Shown: piece by piece, positions 11,241-21,109 of the stretch
Layout: the number at the start of each line of letters is the position of its first letter
Position numbering within the stretch: position 1 is the first letter of the stretch
NCBI GenBank assembly: GCA_951394045.1
Contig: OX595991.1
Location: forward strand, 3,038,001 to 3,102,000
Length of the DNA: 64,000 bases
From: Nitzschia sp. DOCU1
Lineage: Eukaryota > Bacillariophyta > Bacillariophyceae > Bacillariales > Bacillariaceae
Direction of reading: 5' to 3'
Notes under the pieces: generated by a model
Database searches by the model: none
Seen by the model: only the letters and a program-made list of their open reading frames with translations
Told to the model about the DNA's origin: nothing
Program-made: the position numbers and the translations under genes

Positions 11241-11690
11241 TTAACGAAGACGACGAGCCTCTCGTTCCCACTCCAGCAAACACAGAATATCTCCCTCACG
11301 GACGGGCCCCTTAACGTTTCGGACAATCGAACGTCCAGTAGTACCACCGCCCTCGGCATCCATAAATTCGACACGGACTTGTGTCACGTTACCGGTGTTA
11401 CCGGTACGTCCCAACACTCGGTTGACCTTGGCAAGCTTGACTGGTTGATCCTGTCATGGTCAAAGGAAGAAAACAGAAACGGGACAATCATGTCAGTACT
11501 GAAACCATGTACAATTCTACGTATTGAGTAAAACGGTAAGCGGCACGCGGCGCGCCGCCAATAAAATGATGGGCCGATGATGCCAAGACCATCGTCAAAC
11601 AGCAAATGAAGTCAAACAACACCATTTCCATAAAAATTAAAGTGGACAGTCATTCAGCGTTGACCATAAAGCCCAAAAGGTACTCACCAT
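11241..11690 (-). CDS. RPS28: 40S ribosomal protein S28 (eS28), 2 exons, 70 aa
   Basis: On the minus strand, exon 2 (11450 to 11241) encodes [20 protein letters not shown], then [15 protein letters not shown] and [16 protein letters not shown], and ends [12 protein letters not shown]. This is unmistakable eS28, a component of the small ribosomal subunit near the mRNA exit channel. The start codon is the only coding part of exon 1: ATG at 11690-11688 followed at once by a GTGAGT donor. The 237-nt intron (11687-11451) ends ACAG before GAT, giving M-DQPVKL in phase. Total 70 aa, against 69 in human. Two extra glycines sit in the D-A-E-G-G-G loop. Confidence 0.93.
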
Positions 11691-12116
11691 GGTGTCTGTA
11701 ACGTATTTTGAGCGTCGAAACAAAGATAATACCGGCAAGTCGAATGGAGCAAAAGGGAGGAGGCGAGAGAGCGAGCGCTGCTTTTCTGGCGGGTGGCGGA
11801 CGGGCTGTGCCCATAACCCATTTGCGCATCGAAAGGGGTGCGCATGCCAATGTTGGATGCTACCGTAGCTGCAATAGGTACGTACGGCGAGACTGAACAT
11901 GCTCCCCACCACTCCAGTTTACGAGTGCCGCAGACCCGAATATCAACTACTTTATTAAGGCGTTGATCAAATACATTATGATTATTCTAGAATAGGCTGA
12001 AGAGAAACACCGCAGCAAACTCGCAAAATGAATACTATCATCCTCCTCGTGAAGTTTTGTGACAGTGTACTACCAGGCCAAAGACTAGGACAGTGCCCTT
12101 TCTTTGAAAGCAACTA
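11691..12116. other. eS28 upstream region and neighbour 3' region
   Basis: The 426 bases hold the eS28 promoter and 5' UTR (on the minus strand) and the 3' end of the next minus-strand gene. No distinct motif is claimed. Confidence 0.4.
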
Positions 12117-12868
12117 TCATGCCGCTACGGCACCCGTTCCGTTCAGTGACGATTGAAGATTGCCCAGAGTCACTCTATCATCACTTTTCAGTCGGGGAAG
12201 CAGCCGCCTCGGGCTTTTGATGGGGCTCAATAACACGTCGGCTGTAGTTGACGTTAAGAGAGAGCTTCGTCGAGCCGCCTTTTTAATAGTCTTGGTTGTC
12301 TTCTCGATTGCTTGATGAAGACCATCCCATTTGCGGTTATTATACGAGTCCCTTCTATTTTGCCTGGCCTTGAGTACTTCCAACGTGCATCCAACAATAT
12401 CCATCATGGAATATCCAGCCTTCAGCAAACTTTAGTATTACGCGAGGGAGGGGCGAGCTGCAACGTGAGTTTACCGATTCATGATGCACAAAACCGAAAC
12501 AATAGTAATAAAGTGAAGTGGCCTCACATTTCAGATCGATCGCCCACTGTCAGGATAAGGTTTTTTTTCGATCGGCGTTGTTCGGATGGATTGTATGTCT
12601 CGTAGTATTCCACATCAAAAACGGTGTGATTCACTCGTTTCCAATCAATGGTGATGGGTGCACCATCACTGCAAGACGGATTATCGCCCATCATGCTCCG
12701 ATGTTCATGGACTTCTAAGCGACCAAAACAGATTCTTCGCTTGTGTCTTCTCTGTCGAGTGTTGGGCGACGGGTATCCTCCAGCTTCATCAACCTGTTTC
12801 AAGCATGACCTCATGGGCTTGAGGCAGGATTTGAGTTGTGTAGTAGTTGGAGAATTTGGCGGCGTCAT
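12117..12868 (-). CDS. stramenopile GDNP-x-C family protein (2 exons, 217 aa)
   Basis: Exons 12868-12528 and 12429-12117 join in phase across a 98-nt GTGAGG...AAAG intron, giving RSEI/LLKAGYSMMDI. The core reads RRICFGRLEVHEHRSMMGDN then PSCSDGAPITIDW, a motif I recall from many uncharacterised diatom and other stramenopile proteins; it is followed by an aromatic/acidic segment (VFDVEYYE) and the helical R-x-x-I-L-L-x-A-G-Y element. A Cys/Lys-rich N-terminus (SCLKPMRSCLKQ) precedes the core. Function is unknown. A second member lies at 33568-34916. The AAAG acceptor is less typical than CAG, so the junction has a small uncertainty. Confidence 0.68.
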
Positions 12869-14054
12869 GATGTTAATGCAGAAGAGCTTTCAAAAGTTGT
12901 GAGCACGGATGGGAAATAGACGCTCTGTTTTATACCGTTGTATTTCCCTTTCCGTGATCTGGGCCCGATGCACCACCATTCCACCAACCACTCTTTGTTT
13001 TCGCCGAATTCTTGTGGTTGGTCATTTGCATTGGAAGAACCCAAGATTCATCTCTTCTATAGCCCTGCGACCAAAAGGCAATAGGGAAAATACCACCACC
13101 GAATGATAATCGTAAAAGAAGGGCCCAACACGAAATGATAATCGAAAGGGCACGGTCCACAACCGTCGTTGTTAAGATTTACTAATCGTAAGAGGCACTT
13201 TCTACAGCGAAACAGAACGACTTCCATTTGAGGTCCGACATCTTATGCATTTAACATTTCGATATTGAACAAGACTATTTCCAAGGGCAATCAAAGCCCT
13301 CAGCTATTGCCCATAGAAAACAAGACGCCCAACAGGATTCGGGGAAATGATTGCGGTTCCATTTGACAAACATAGTAGTGTTGTGAAAACGCCCGAACGA
13401 AAGGCTACCAGTTTACGCAATACCACCGACGAACGTTGATGGCGCTTCAATAAAGTGATTGCGACCACTACGATACGCGGTATCCGTACCATGATCATAG
13501 ATTTGTACCGTCTAAGCTATGGTAAATGCATACATGCTAACGTTGGCACGAATTTTGACACCCGGGCGTCGTGCGGCTTCGCAACTTGCGGTCGGCGGCA
13601 AATCTCAAGGACGATGAACATGACGCCGATGCGATACCTTTTGTCCAACCAGAATCAATCTGATGGCGACGCGAACCCAAATGTTACATTCGACGTCTTC
13701 AGATTCAATCTGGGAATTAACTTGCTTGTATGCCCGCCATGCTCCGACGTGAAGGATGATGTCGTCCAAAGTTCTGAGCATATTCTAAGAAAGACCAGAT
13801 ATGTTGTGAACAGAACCGAGGTGTCGGCACATGCGCATTCTGCAAGAAGGCCAATTGCGCTATTCCACTCTTTAGCTCAGACGATAGAACATAGCCGATT
13901 GTGTTGGTTGACACTTCGGAATGGAGGGAATCGTCGGAAGTTATCGTGTAAAATGCTTCGGCCGGCCACCTTCTTCCCACACTCACAACCCTTGATTTCT
14001 AAACAAACAATTGAACAGCAACCGGAACCTACGCCGACGACTTGAATCGAAAAT
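12869..14054. other. intergenic
   Basis: No supported gene over about 1.2 kb. A frame ending at 14045 (+) is open for up to 196 codons but begins without ATG, shows no domain features and ends 10 bases before the next start. Confidence 0.4.
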
Positions 14055-15374
14055 ATGACAAGCAACGACACTTGGGAGTATCTCCCTCTCCTCAATGAGT
14101 GTATCAAGATCCTTCTCACCACTGCTATCGGTGGACTGATGGGATACTTTCAGGTCTTGGATTCCAAGACCTTCCTTCCACAAGCTACAAGATTCGTATT
14201 CCATGTTGCCCTTCCCCTTCACATTCTGGTTGGGCTGGGAATCGGCGTTAATTTTTACGACGATTCATTTCTCTGGACCTTTATTGCAGCCTTTCTTGTT
14301 CTTCGAGTCTTTGCCCTGATTGTCAGTCTTGGCATGGTGTTCTTCACCAAGAATGGCAATGGCAGCATTATTGGTCAAGTCGCCGTCATGTGGCTGGCGC
14401 TTACGTGGATCTCAACTATTATCATGGGCGTTCCCATTGCCGGTGCCGTCTTTGGAGATCCTACCAAAGGTCGAACCTACGGTATCTTGGCTGCCATATC
14501 TTCCTTCATATTCCAGTTGCCACTCCAGTTGTTCTTGTTTGAGTGTCACGTTCTCGAGAAGGAATATGTAACCAACCTTACCCGAACTCGAGCCTCCGTC
14601 GCCTCAACGACCGACAGCAACAATGATCCTGAGCAGCCACTTCCGCCTCTGCTGAATGCCAAGAAGGAACCTCTAGACATGCTGGAAGAGGAAGAATTGG
14701 AAGAGGTAAAGCAAGAAACCGACCCGCCCTTGCCCAAGCTCCAAGAACCCGAACCAGCTGTCATCGAGCAGCAACAGCCAACGACGGTCGCCCAGCAACC
14801 TGCAGTGTCATTTGCGCTATGGATGGAATGGTTATGCACTTGGGCGATCTGGAAGAAAATATTGCTCCAGCTTTTGAGCAATCCCGTTTTGTGGGGAATC
14901 ATTGTTGGATTCTTTTTCTCGTTGACCACTATTGGCCCTCGCTTCTTGATGCCAACAAGTGACGAGTATGTACCAGGTCTGGGCTGGGTATTCATTACTG
15001 CAGGATGGCTCGGCGATTGTGTATCGCCGGTGGCACTGATAACGATGGGAGTGTGGATGCAGGCTCAAGGCAACAAGTTGATCCGCATCCCGCTCCTGTC
15101 GGCGTTCCTGTACATGTTATCCAAACTCGTGCTTGTACCGCTCGTCATGGTGGGCCTTGCCAAAATGGTTGGTCTCAACAATGAAGCAGGTCGTGCGGCC
15201 GTCTTGATTGCCGCATTGCCGATTTCCATGGCGTCCTTTTCGTTGGCCAACAAATACCAGGTCGGTGAGGCCATCCTGTCGGAGAATGTGGCGCTTGGCA
15301 CAGCGCTGGTCCTGCCGACAATCATTGTCTGGAATTTGGTGATGGATGCATTGGACCTCTTCCCCATTGCCTAA
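14055..15374 (+). CDS. auxin-efflux-carrier (AEC/PIN-like) family membrane transporter, 439 aa
   Basis: A single exon encodes about ten hydrophobic segments in two blocks (residues about 15-175 and 260-439) separated by a long hydrophilic acidic loop rich in Glu, Pro and Gln (about 180-255). This 5 TM-loop-5 TM plan is that of the membrane transport protein family PF03547. Family-like features include the first helices with GGLMGYFQV and the C-terminal half containing WGIIVGFFFSL, a Pro-containing CVSPVALITMGVWM helix and AALPISMASFSLANKYQ. In plants such carriers export auxin from cytosol or ER; the substrate in algae is unknown. The ATG at 14055 has AAAT before it and is the first in frame. 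Confidence 0.85.
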   Translation: MTSNDTWEYLPLLNECIKILLTTAIGGLMGYFQVLDSKTFLPQATRFVFHVALPLHILVGLGIGVNFYDDSFLWTFIAAFLVLRVFALIVSLGMVFFTKNGNGSIIGQVAVMWLALTWISTIIMGVPIAGAVFGDPTKGRTYGILAAISSFIFQLPLQLFLFECHVLEKEYVTNLTRTRASVASTTDSNNDPEQPLPPLLNAKKEPLDMLEEEELEEVKQETDPPLPKLQEPEPAVIEQQQPTTVAQQPAVSFALWMEWLCTWAIWKKILLQLLSNPVLWGIIVGFFFSLTTIGPRFLMPTSDEYVPGLGWVFITAGWLGDCVSPVALITMGVWMQAQGNKLIRIPLLSAFLYMLSKLVLVPLVMVGLAKMVGLNNEAGRAAVLIAALPISMASFSLANKYQVGEAILSENVALGTALVLPTIIVWNLVMDALDLFPIA

Positions 15375-15565
15375 AAGTGAAAAAGCAGTGATATACAGTG
15401 CTGATAGCTTTTAAAAGATCTACATGTTAAAGTTTACAATTATTGTGTGCACTCTAATAATAGTAGTAAGTGGTATAGCAATAGCACAACCAATGACTCG
15501 CTCGGTCACTTCAAATAGAAATACGTACATATCGAACACCACCGCCATGGTGATAATGCTACTTG

Positions 15566-16054
15566 CTAGGCGCAAACACTTGTTTCCCCAATTTTTCTCC
15601 GGCATTCATTGTGGCCACAAAAGTGATGTGTTCGTCGACAGGACGGGATGCAAAAGGGAATCCAGCAAAGAGGCCAGAAGAATAGAGCTAAAAAAATCAC
15701 GGCAATCACCGTCCCCATTCCCACCAAGTCTTGAACCACTGTAATTGTTGGTCGCTGGCAATACGGACATTGAAGGCCAACGGGATTTCTTCCCAAGTTG
15801 TACATGGGTATCGGTCGGTAAAATTGTACGAGCTGTTGTTGTTGCTGATGGACAGTCATGACTCCAGGTGCTGGAGGTGCCGTTGGCACCGCATACTGCG
15901 GATTCATTGATGGTGGTGGAGGATGGCCATCTTCGACTCGTACTACCACCGCGTCGGTTATTATTGGAATCTCATCTTCGTCGTCATCGCTCGTCTCGTG
16001 TTGTTCCTCTTTCTTCTTCTTGGAAGGTTCTCCTCCACCAAAGAATTTCATCAT
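15566..16054 (-). CDS. LITAF-like zinc-ribbon membrane protein, 162 aa
   Basis: The C-terminal half contains CPYCQ (knuckle 1), then a hydrophobic insert (VIAVIFLALFFWPLCWIPFC) and HFCGHNECRRK (knuckle 2). This is the LITAF/SIMPLE arrangement, in which a membrane-embedded helix lies between two zinc-binding CxxC-type pairs. Known members sit monotopically on endosomal or lysosomal membranes. The N-terminal half is disordered: basic KKKK, acidic DDDEDEIP, a Pro-rich stretch and a Gln run. The frame is open further 5' but without ATG, so MKFFGGGEP at 16054 is taken as start. The gene is divergent from the NSUN5-like gene, with 422 bases between. Confidence 0.75.
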   Translation of the reverse strand: MMKFFGGGEPSKKKKEEQHETSDDDEDEIPIITDAVVVRVEDGHPPPPSMNPQYAVPTAPPAPGVMTVHQQQQQLVQFYRPIPMYNLGRNPVGLQCPYCQRPTITVVQDLVGMGTVIAVIFLALFFWPLCWIPFCIPSCRRTHHFCGHNECRRKIGETSVCA

Positions 16055-16476
16055 TTTTTCTCTTTTTCTTCTACTGCGGTAAGTGTTACTTTTGTTGACC
16101 GATGACAAAACGACGATAGAGCTTTTCGTGGAGGGTCGATGTTATAATCGAGAGATAAAATCCATGGTCTTGGTTACGTTTTCTCTTTTCGTGGGAATCA
16201 GCTCGGCGCGCGCATTGGCGATTTTTCCTTCTAAGTAACCATATGCCCTGCCTGCTCGCAGTTGGCTGGCGCGAAGGGTTGGAAGGGGGTCGATGTCTTG
16301 CCGCGGTCCGAGGCACCTATGATACCCACCAATAGATTTTTGGGTCACGAATTTGCTTCCGACGCAGCAGCAAACATAGCAAAAGATCTTTATTGTTTCT
16401 TGTTGTCCTTGCACAAGTCCAAAGGGAAGGCTTTTCACTTTGACTATTTCACAAAGCAGTTGAACTACGTCTGATC
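16055..16476. promoter_or_regulatory. divergent promoter region, LITAF-like / NSUN5-like genes
   Basis: The 422 bases between two start codons pointing apart must contain both promoters. No specific element recognised. Confidence 0.4.
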
Positions 16477-18321
16477 ATGTCATCGTCACCGTACGCGCCG
16501 GCCGCCAAGCTACTGAATCAAATTTGGACGCAACGCAAGGGTCTGAAAACGGTCGCCTACAATCGACAAGGGGAATTGATTTGCTCCAAGTCCACATATG
16601 CTCAGTGTGCTCATGTCCTTCAAAACAAGCCAGTATTGGATCGGTTGCTTGGAACCAAGAATGTAAAGGATGCGATGAAACTACAAGCCAAGAACGAGGG
16701 TCTATTGTACGTTTTGCTCTACGAATTGTTAATGGGGCCGAATCGGTCGATCCGGGGTGGTGGCTCGTTGAAGCGGCAGTTGATGGCCCAAGAAACGATA
16801 CTTCGGCAAGCGTTACAGGATTTGATAGGAAAAGAAGGCGAAACGGATAGTCCCAAAAGTTTGGATGTCAATTCAAGAATCACCATTCCTCGCTATGTTC
16901 GTGTCAATACTTTGAAAACGACAACATCCAAGGTCGTCAAACGTCTGGAGGCAAAAGGCTTGGACAAAATCTTTTTGGATCCTCATGTCCCGGATGTGCT
17001 AGTTCTACAGCCGACTCCCGAAACTCGGGCCCTGCTTCAAGATATGGTGACCTCGCATGAAGTGGTCCTACAAGACAAGTCTTCGTGCTTCTCGGCTTTG
17101 TGTTTGGTTCATGGATTCGATGATAACCAACGAGACGAGCAACGTTCTAATAGTAGTGACGTCGTTGGCGTGTATTTGGATGCTTGTGCGGCACCTGGAA
17201 ACAAGACGAGTCACTTGGCGGCCTTGTTGGCAGGAGCTGCTTCTAAACAGTCATTGGGACAAACGCAGCCGAGTGTCATTATTCATGCACTGGACAAGTC
17301 GAAGGATCGCTATCAACTTTTACGGCGACGCATGAAGGATTTGGTGGGAGAGTCCAATGGTGATAAGGATTCGTCAGTGTCGTTGCAGTGCCATAACTTG
17401 GACTTTTTCGAAGCTTCGTCAATGAACAACGAGGCCGAGGCGTCGTCGCCCAATGTTTTTCAAAATGTGCAATCTATCCTGCTCGATCCCTCCTGTTCTG
17501 GAAGTGGTATGACCAGTAATCACTTGGAAGCCGCAAACGAGCACAGAGGAGACCCAACCTTTTGCAATGATAGAGTCAAGAGTTTGGCGGAGTTTCAGCT
17601 GAAAGCGCTACAGCATGCGACGTCATCCGAGGCCTTTCCGAACGTTACCAGGGTCGTCTATTCCACATGTAGTCTCTATACAGAAGAAAATGAACGTGTG
17701 GTGCAACGATTTTTGGAGTCGCAAACAAAAGGCAGTGAAGAATCATCATCGACGTGGACTTTGGTAGCACCCAAGTGTCTGTCGACATGGAAGCGAAGGG
17801 GGATTGCCTTGGATGGGCTGTCACCAGAAAAGGCCAATGCCTTGATCCGAGTTCACCCGGAATATGATGCATCCAACGGATTCTTTGTGGCTTGCTTTGA
17901 AAAGCGATCAAAACCTGCTTCTCCAGTGAAAAAGTCGAAGAAAGGGAAAAAGTCAGTTTCAAGTGTCATCAAGACCAGTTTGGCAGTGCCAGGCATACCG
18001 CTTTACAATAACGAATTCCATAATGCCGACGAACCAAAGCAACGAGAAAGCGTCACTGAAACGCCTCAGCCGAAAGCAAAGGCTGCTGCTGCTGCTGCTC
18101 CGCCAAAGCGAAAAGTGGAGTCGACAGTTCCGGCGCCCACTGGTAGCGAATCAAACAAGAGGCAGAAGGTCCAGAAAGTACGTCCGGTGCTACCAGAAAA
18201 GGGTGCCGTCGTTCCTGATGGAGACTCAAAGATTTCCAAGAAACGTGCCAAGAAACTAGAGTGGAAGCGCAAGCAGCATGAAAGAAAGGTCGAACGTTTG
18301 GCACAAAATGATGCAAAGTAG
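16477..18321 (+). CDS. NSUN5/Rcm1-type rRNA cytosine-C5 methyltransferase, 614 aa
   Basis: All catalytic motifs of the NOL1/NOP2/Sun family are visible: motif I around residues 232-246 (YLDACAAPGNKTSHLAALL), motif IV with ILLDPSCSGSGM near 335-346, and motif VI with VVYSTCSLYTEENE near 393-406. The two cysteines in PSCSGSG and STCS are the family's release and nucleophilic residues. The DPSCSGSG form is typical of NSUN5/Rcm1, which makes m5C in large-subunit rRNA. An N-terminal RNA-binding-like region (1-200) precedes the Rossmann domain. The C-terminal 150 residues are basic and disordered, ending KKRAKKLEWKRKQHERKVE, a nucleolar-type tail. One exon; ATG after GATC. Assignment is strong. Confidence 0.9.
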   Translation: MSSSPYAPAAKLLNQIWTQRKGLKTVAYNRQGELICSKSTYAQCAHVLQNKPVLDRLLGTKNVKDAMKLQAKNEGLLYVLLYELLMGPNRSIRGGGSLKRQLMAQETILRQALQDLIGKEGETDSPKSLDVNSRITIPRYVRVNTLKTTTSKVVKRLEAKGLDKIFLDPHVPDVLVLQPTPETRALLQDMVTSHEVVLQDKSSCFSALCLVHGFDDNQRDEQRSNSSDVVGVYLDACAAPGNKTSHLAALLAGAASKQSLGQTQPSVIIHALDKSKDRYQLLRRRMKDLVGESNGDKDSSVSLQCHNLDFFEASSMNNEAEASSPNVFQNVQSILLDPSCSGSGMTSNHLEAANEHRGDPTFCNDRVKSLAEFQLKALQHATSSEAFPNVTRVVYSTCSLYTEENERVVQRFLESQTKGSEESSSTWTLVAPKCLSTWKRRGIALDGLSPEKANALIRVHPEYDASNGFFVACFEKRSKPASPVKKSKKGKKSVSSVIKTSLAVPGIPLYNNEFHNADEPKQRESVTETPQPKAKAAAAAAPPKRKVESTVPAPTGSESNKRQKVQKVRPVLPEKGAVVPDGDSKISKKRAKKLEWKRKQHERKVERLAQNDAK

Positions 18322-18948
18322 GGCAACGACGGCCATATAGCTTTGAGCTTGGAACCAAATGCTTCAATGCTGACCCCATCGGTATCATCGCGTCTTTAGT
18401 CCTGCATACTTGCCCCCAAAGCCGTAAAGGAATTTCCGAGGTGGTCCACGAAACTGTCCCCTGTCTTGCTGGGCAGTGATTATGCCACACGCTTGGTGCC
18501 GACGAGTCCTCCCAAGTCGACGACAAGCATGGCAAGAACCGTGGTTGCTGACATGCGACGTTAATCTCATCTCCGCCAAGAAACCCCGATATCCACAGCG
18601 ACTACGCATTCCAGTATCGCAGCTCTGACCGCGGCAATACTCCGGCGTGCCCATGAAGGCTAATGTAATCGTCCCGAGGTCTTACTTGAAAGGACAGCGC
18701 TCCAAGTCTCACCACCTTGCATTGCGATCTGTGATTCACGGCTAGCTAGAGCGCCTACAATACTATAAACTACTATAAGTGGGATACTAGAATAGACTTC
18801 TGGATCGATACTCTGACTGAGTTTAGGTATTAGTATTCGACTACCGGTATGTCTTCAAAATAGTGCAAAAGTTGCAATTATATGTGTCAGCAGTGTTCTA
18901 GCTATGTGCAGCATGATATGCTTATATACAGTGCATCTGCTGAGGGTG
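18322..18948. other. intergenic between convergent genes
   Basis: The 627 bases hold 3' ends of the NSUN5-like (+) and ankyrin (-) genes. No coding or RNA feature is supported. Confidence 0.45.
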
Positions 18949-19914
18949 TCATTTGTACAAAATTCCCTCAACCTGGCCCATTATGTGAGCTGCCCGTTCT
19001 TTGGGAGTATAAGTAGCCATCAAAGTGGCCACCAAGTCATCCTTCTCGAGGTCCTTTACATCACTATTGTTGTTGCACCTGGAAGCCATGGATTCCCGGA
19101 TGTGCGGGACCACCGCCTCCATGACACGGTCATCCAAGAAGGTGTTCCAAGCCTCGTGCTCCTGAAACGACAAAAGGTCAAGTGGGGTCTTTCCTTGATT
19201 GTCTTCAAACAGAAGCAGTTCCGGAGCTCGTTCTAATACAAGCCGGACCAACCCAAACTGGACGTCACGTGAGATACGCCTGGTGCTCTCAGCGGCAGAC
19301 ATGCACGTTGCGTGCAACACAGTGCGGCCATGTCGATCACGAGTATTCAGAGGCAGGTCGACTTCGTCCAGCAACCAGCGGACAATGTCCACAGCATTTG
19401 GGATCGATCGCCACTTGCAAATAACATGGATCAAGCTTTCCCCGAACTGAGTGTGTAGTCTTAGCTGCGAAGCAGTGCACAGCTTTTGCAGCCTGATAAT
19501 GTTGCCAGTGCGAACGATTTGCAACATGTGGGGTGGAAACTGGTTTTCCACATAAGGTTCAAAGTACTGCAATGCTTCCAAGGAAACTGAATCTAGCCTG
19601 GTTGGAAGGCCATACGATGCCATAATGCCCGATACTCGAATATTTGGGCTCATCGCTCGATGGGTCGTCAAGGAAGATTTGAACGAAGGAAATGCCGAGG
19701 TATTATCGCCATCAGAAATAGGCAATGGCGGCGTGAGCGTCTTGAGCTTCTTGCAAGGTCTCGCTCGAGTAGGAGTAGCTTGCTCCGGTGAAGCCATCGA
19801 AAGAGCAGATCCTAAAGGCGCATTGATGGTATCACAAGGTGATGTTTTCTCATCTATATCACAGGACCCCTCATTGCTGTTATTAGATATGCTAGGACTC
19901 ATCGTGGGCATCAT
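18949..19914 (-). CDS. ankyrin-repeat domain protein, 321 aa
   Basis: The first ATG in the frame is at 19914 (MMPTMSPS); open sequence upstream has no ATG. Residues about 1-110 are low-complexity and Ser/Pro-rich. From about 125 there is a helical lead-in (LQYFEPYVENQFPPHMLQIV), then ankyrin-like units: GNIIRLQKLC, GESLIHVICKWR...AVDIVRWLLDE, DRHGRTVLHATCMS and DNQGKTPLDLLSF. A charged C-terminus with AVVPHIRESM and a final helix follows. Similar solo-ankyrin proteins of this layout are numerous in diatoms; binding partners are unknown. It converges on the NSUN5-like gene. Confidence 0.72.
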   Translation of the reverse strand: MMPTMSPSISNNSNEGSCDIDEKTSPCDTINAPLGSALSMASPEQATPTRARPCKKLKTLTPPLPISDGDNTSAFPSFKSSLTTHRAMSPNIRVSGIMASYGLPTRLDSVSLEALQYFEPYVENQFPPHMLQIVRTGNIIRLQKLCTASQLRLHTQFGESLIHVICKWRSIPNAVDIVRWLLDEVDLPLNTRDRHGRTVLHATCMSAAESTRRISRDVQFGLVRLVLERAPELLLFEDNQGKTPLDLLSFQEHEAWNTFLDDRVMEAVVPHIRESMASRCNNNSDVKDLEKDDLVATLMATYTPKERAAHIMGQVEGILYK

Positions 19915-21109
19915 TTCAATTGATCTAAAAAAGTGAACGATGGGTGTTGTTTTTATGGAGAGCGACTGTGGCAGTTCCTGTGAGATTGATTGCCACGAGC
20001 TTGGTCGTGACTCTGCGGTCACCACTTTTATTTGTTGGCGGATGAGACTGATTAGCGCGGTTCGAGTTCGCAGCGAAATTCCCGATTCTAGGGTCTACAC
20101 CGTAAAATCACTATCGACCAGGTACAGAGAACGCGGAATCGCTTCGAACCCAGCGAGATGGTCCTACGCACGCAATATTCGTGTGAGTTTCCTTTGGTAT
20201 TCAAAAGTTCTGCCGCCCGCCATAGTGCGGGAGATCTTATCGCTTTCTAAATTTTTATTAGGGGTTCGACATTTTGGCTGGGCTTCGGCTCACTTATCGA
20301 AATGATAATAGAGGGGAACGACATTCTGGCTGGGCTTATTGGACAGCACGTGTCCGAATACACCAAAACACTGGGATTCGCTTTGTCAGCCAATTTATGA
20401 ATATGCCCCTGCGTCTTTTCCAGCTTTTGAAGCGCCACGCATGCGGGATAACGATATATATATTGCTTTTGATATTTTGCTTCCGTCATACTGGGTCTCT
20501 AAGTTCTGCAGATGTCGAGGCCAGGTGCGGAAGTCTGTATGGAGAACAACGATGACGATTTTGCGGTCGTGGCGGCATCATTATTTATTGCCCGACCTGT
20601 CACATGACTTCCAGTGTGGAGAGAGAACTGAATAAATATATACCTGGTAAGCGAGGCGGATAACGGTATGGAGTTTTTTGCTCGTTTTGCGGATTAAAGT
20701 GAGCAGCACCGAAAAGCCGTTCAGAAACACTGGAACTTTTTGTTCGCATAGTTTCGAGGGGGAGATCAGCGGGGCATGGACCATCATCTTCATCTGTTTC
20801 CTCCCCCAAACTACCATTTCAATTGCAGGTCGCTCTCCTCTTTCTTCCTCTATCATAGGTTTGATCCCGGCATGCTCCCATGATGAAGAAGAAGAGCACG
20901 CCTCTACTATCTCTATCTCTACATCGCCCGCCGAGATTTGAGATATCTTAACGAGTATCCGAAGTATAGGTGAAGTAGAGTGGTGAATTCGTGTCAAAAG
21001 CGAAGTTTATCTGCAGACAGTATCGATTTTGGCGGGCCTACGATATCAAGCAACATTACCTATACCGAGAAATGTGCTTGAACTGTGTTAACGAGAGAAA
21101 AGTCGCCAG
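19915..21109. other. intergenic, divergent promoters; short direct repeat
   Basis: About 1.2 kb between the ankyrin (-) and MFS (+) genes. Near 20265-20340 a short direct repeat is visible (gacattttggctgggctt and gacattctggctgggctt, about 55 bp apart). No gene is supported. Confidence 0.45.

Noticed and set aside
13455..14045. 196-codon plus-strand open frame before the AEC transporter
   Set aside because: Opens without ATG, no domain features, ends 10 bases before the transporter start; most likely upstream sequence.
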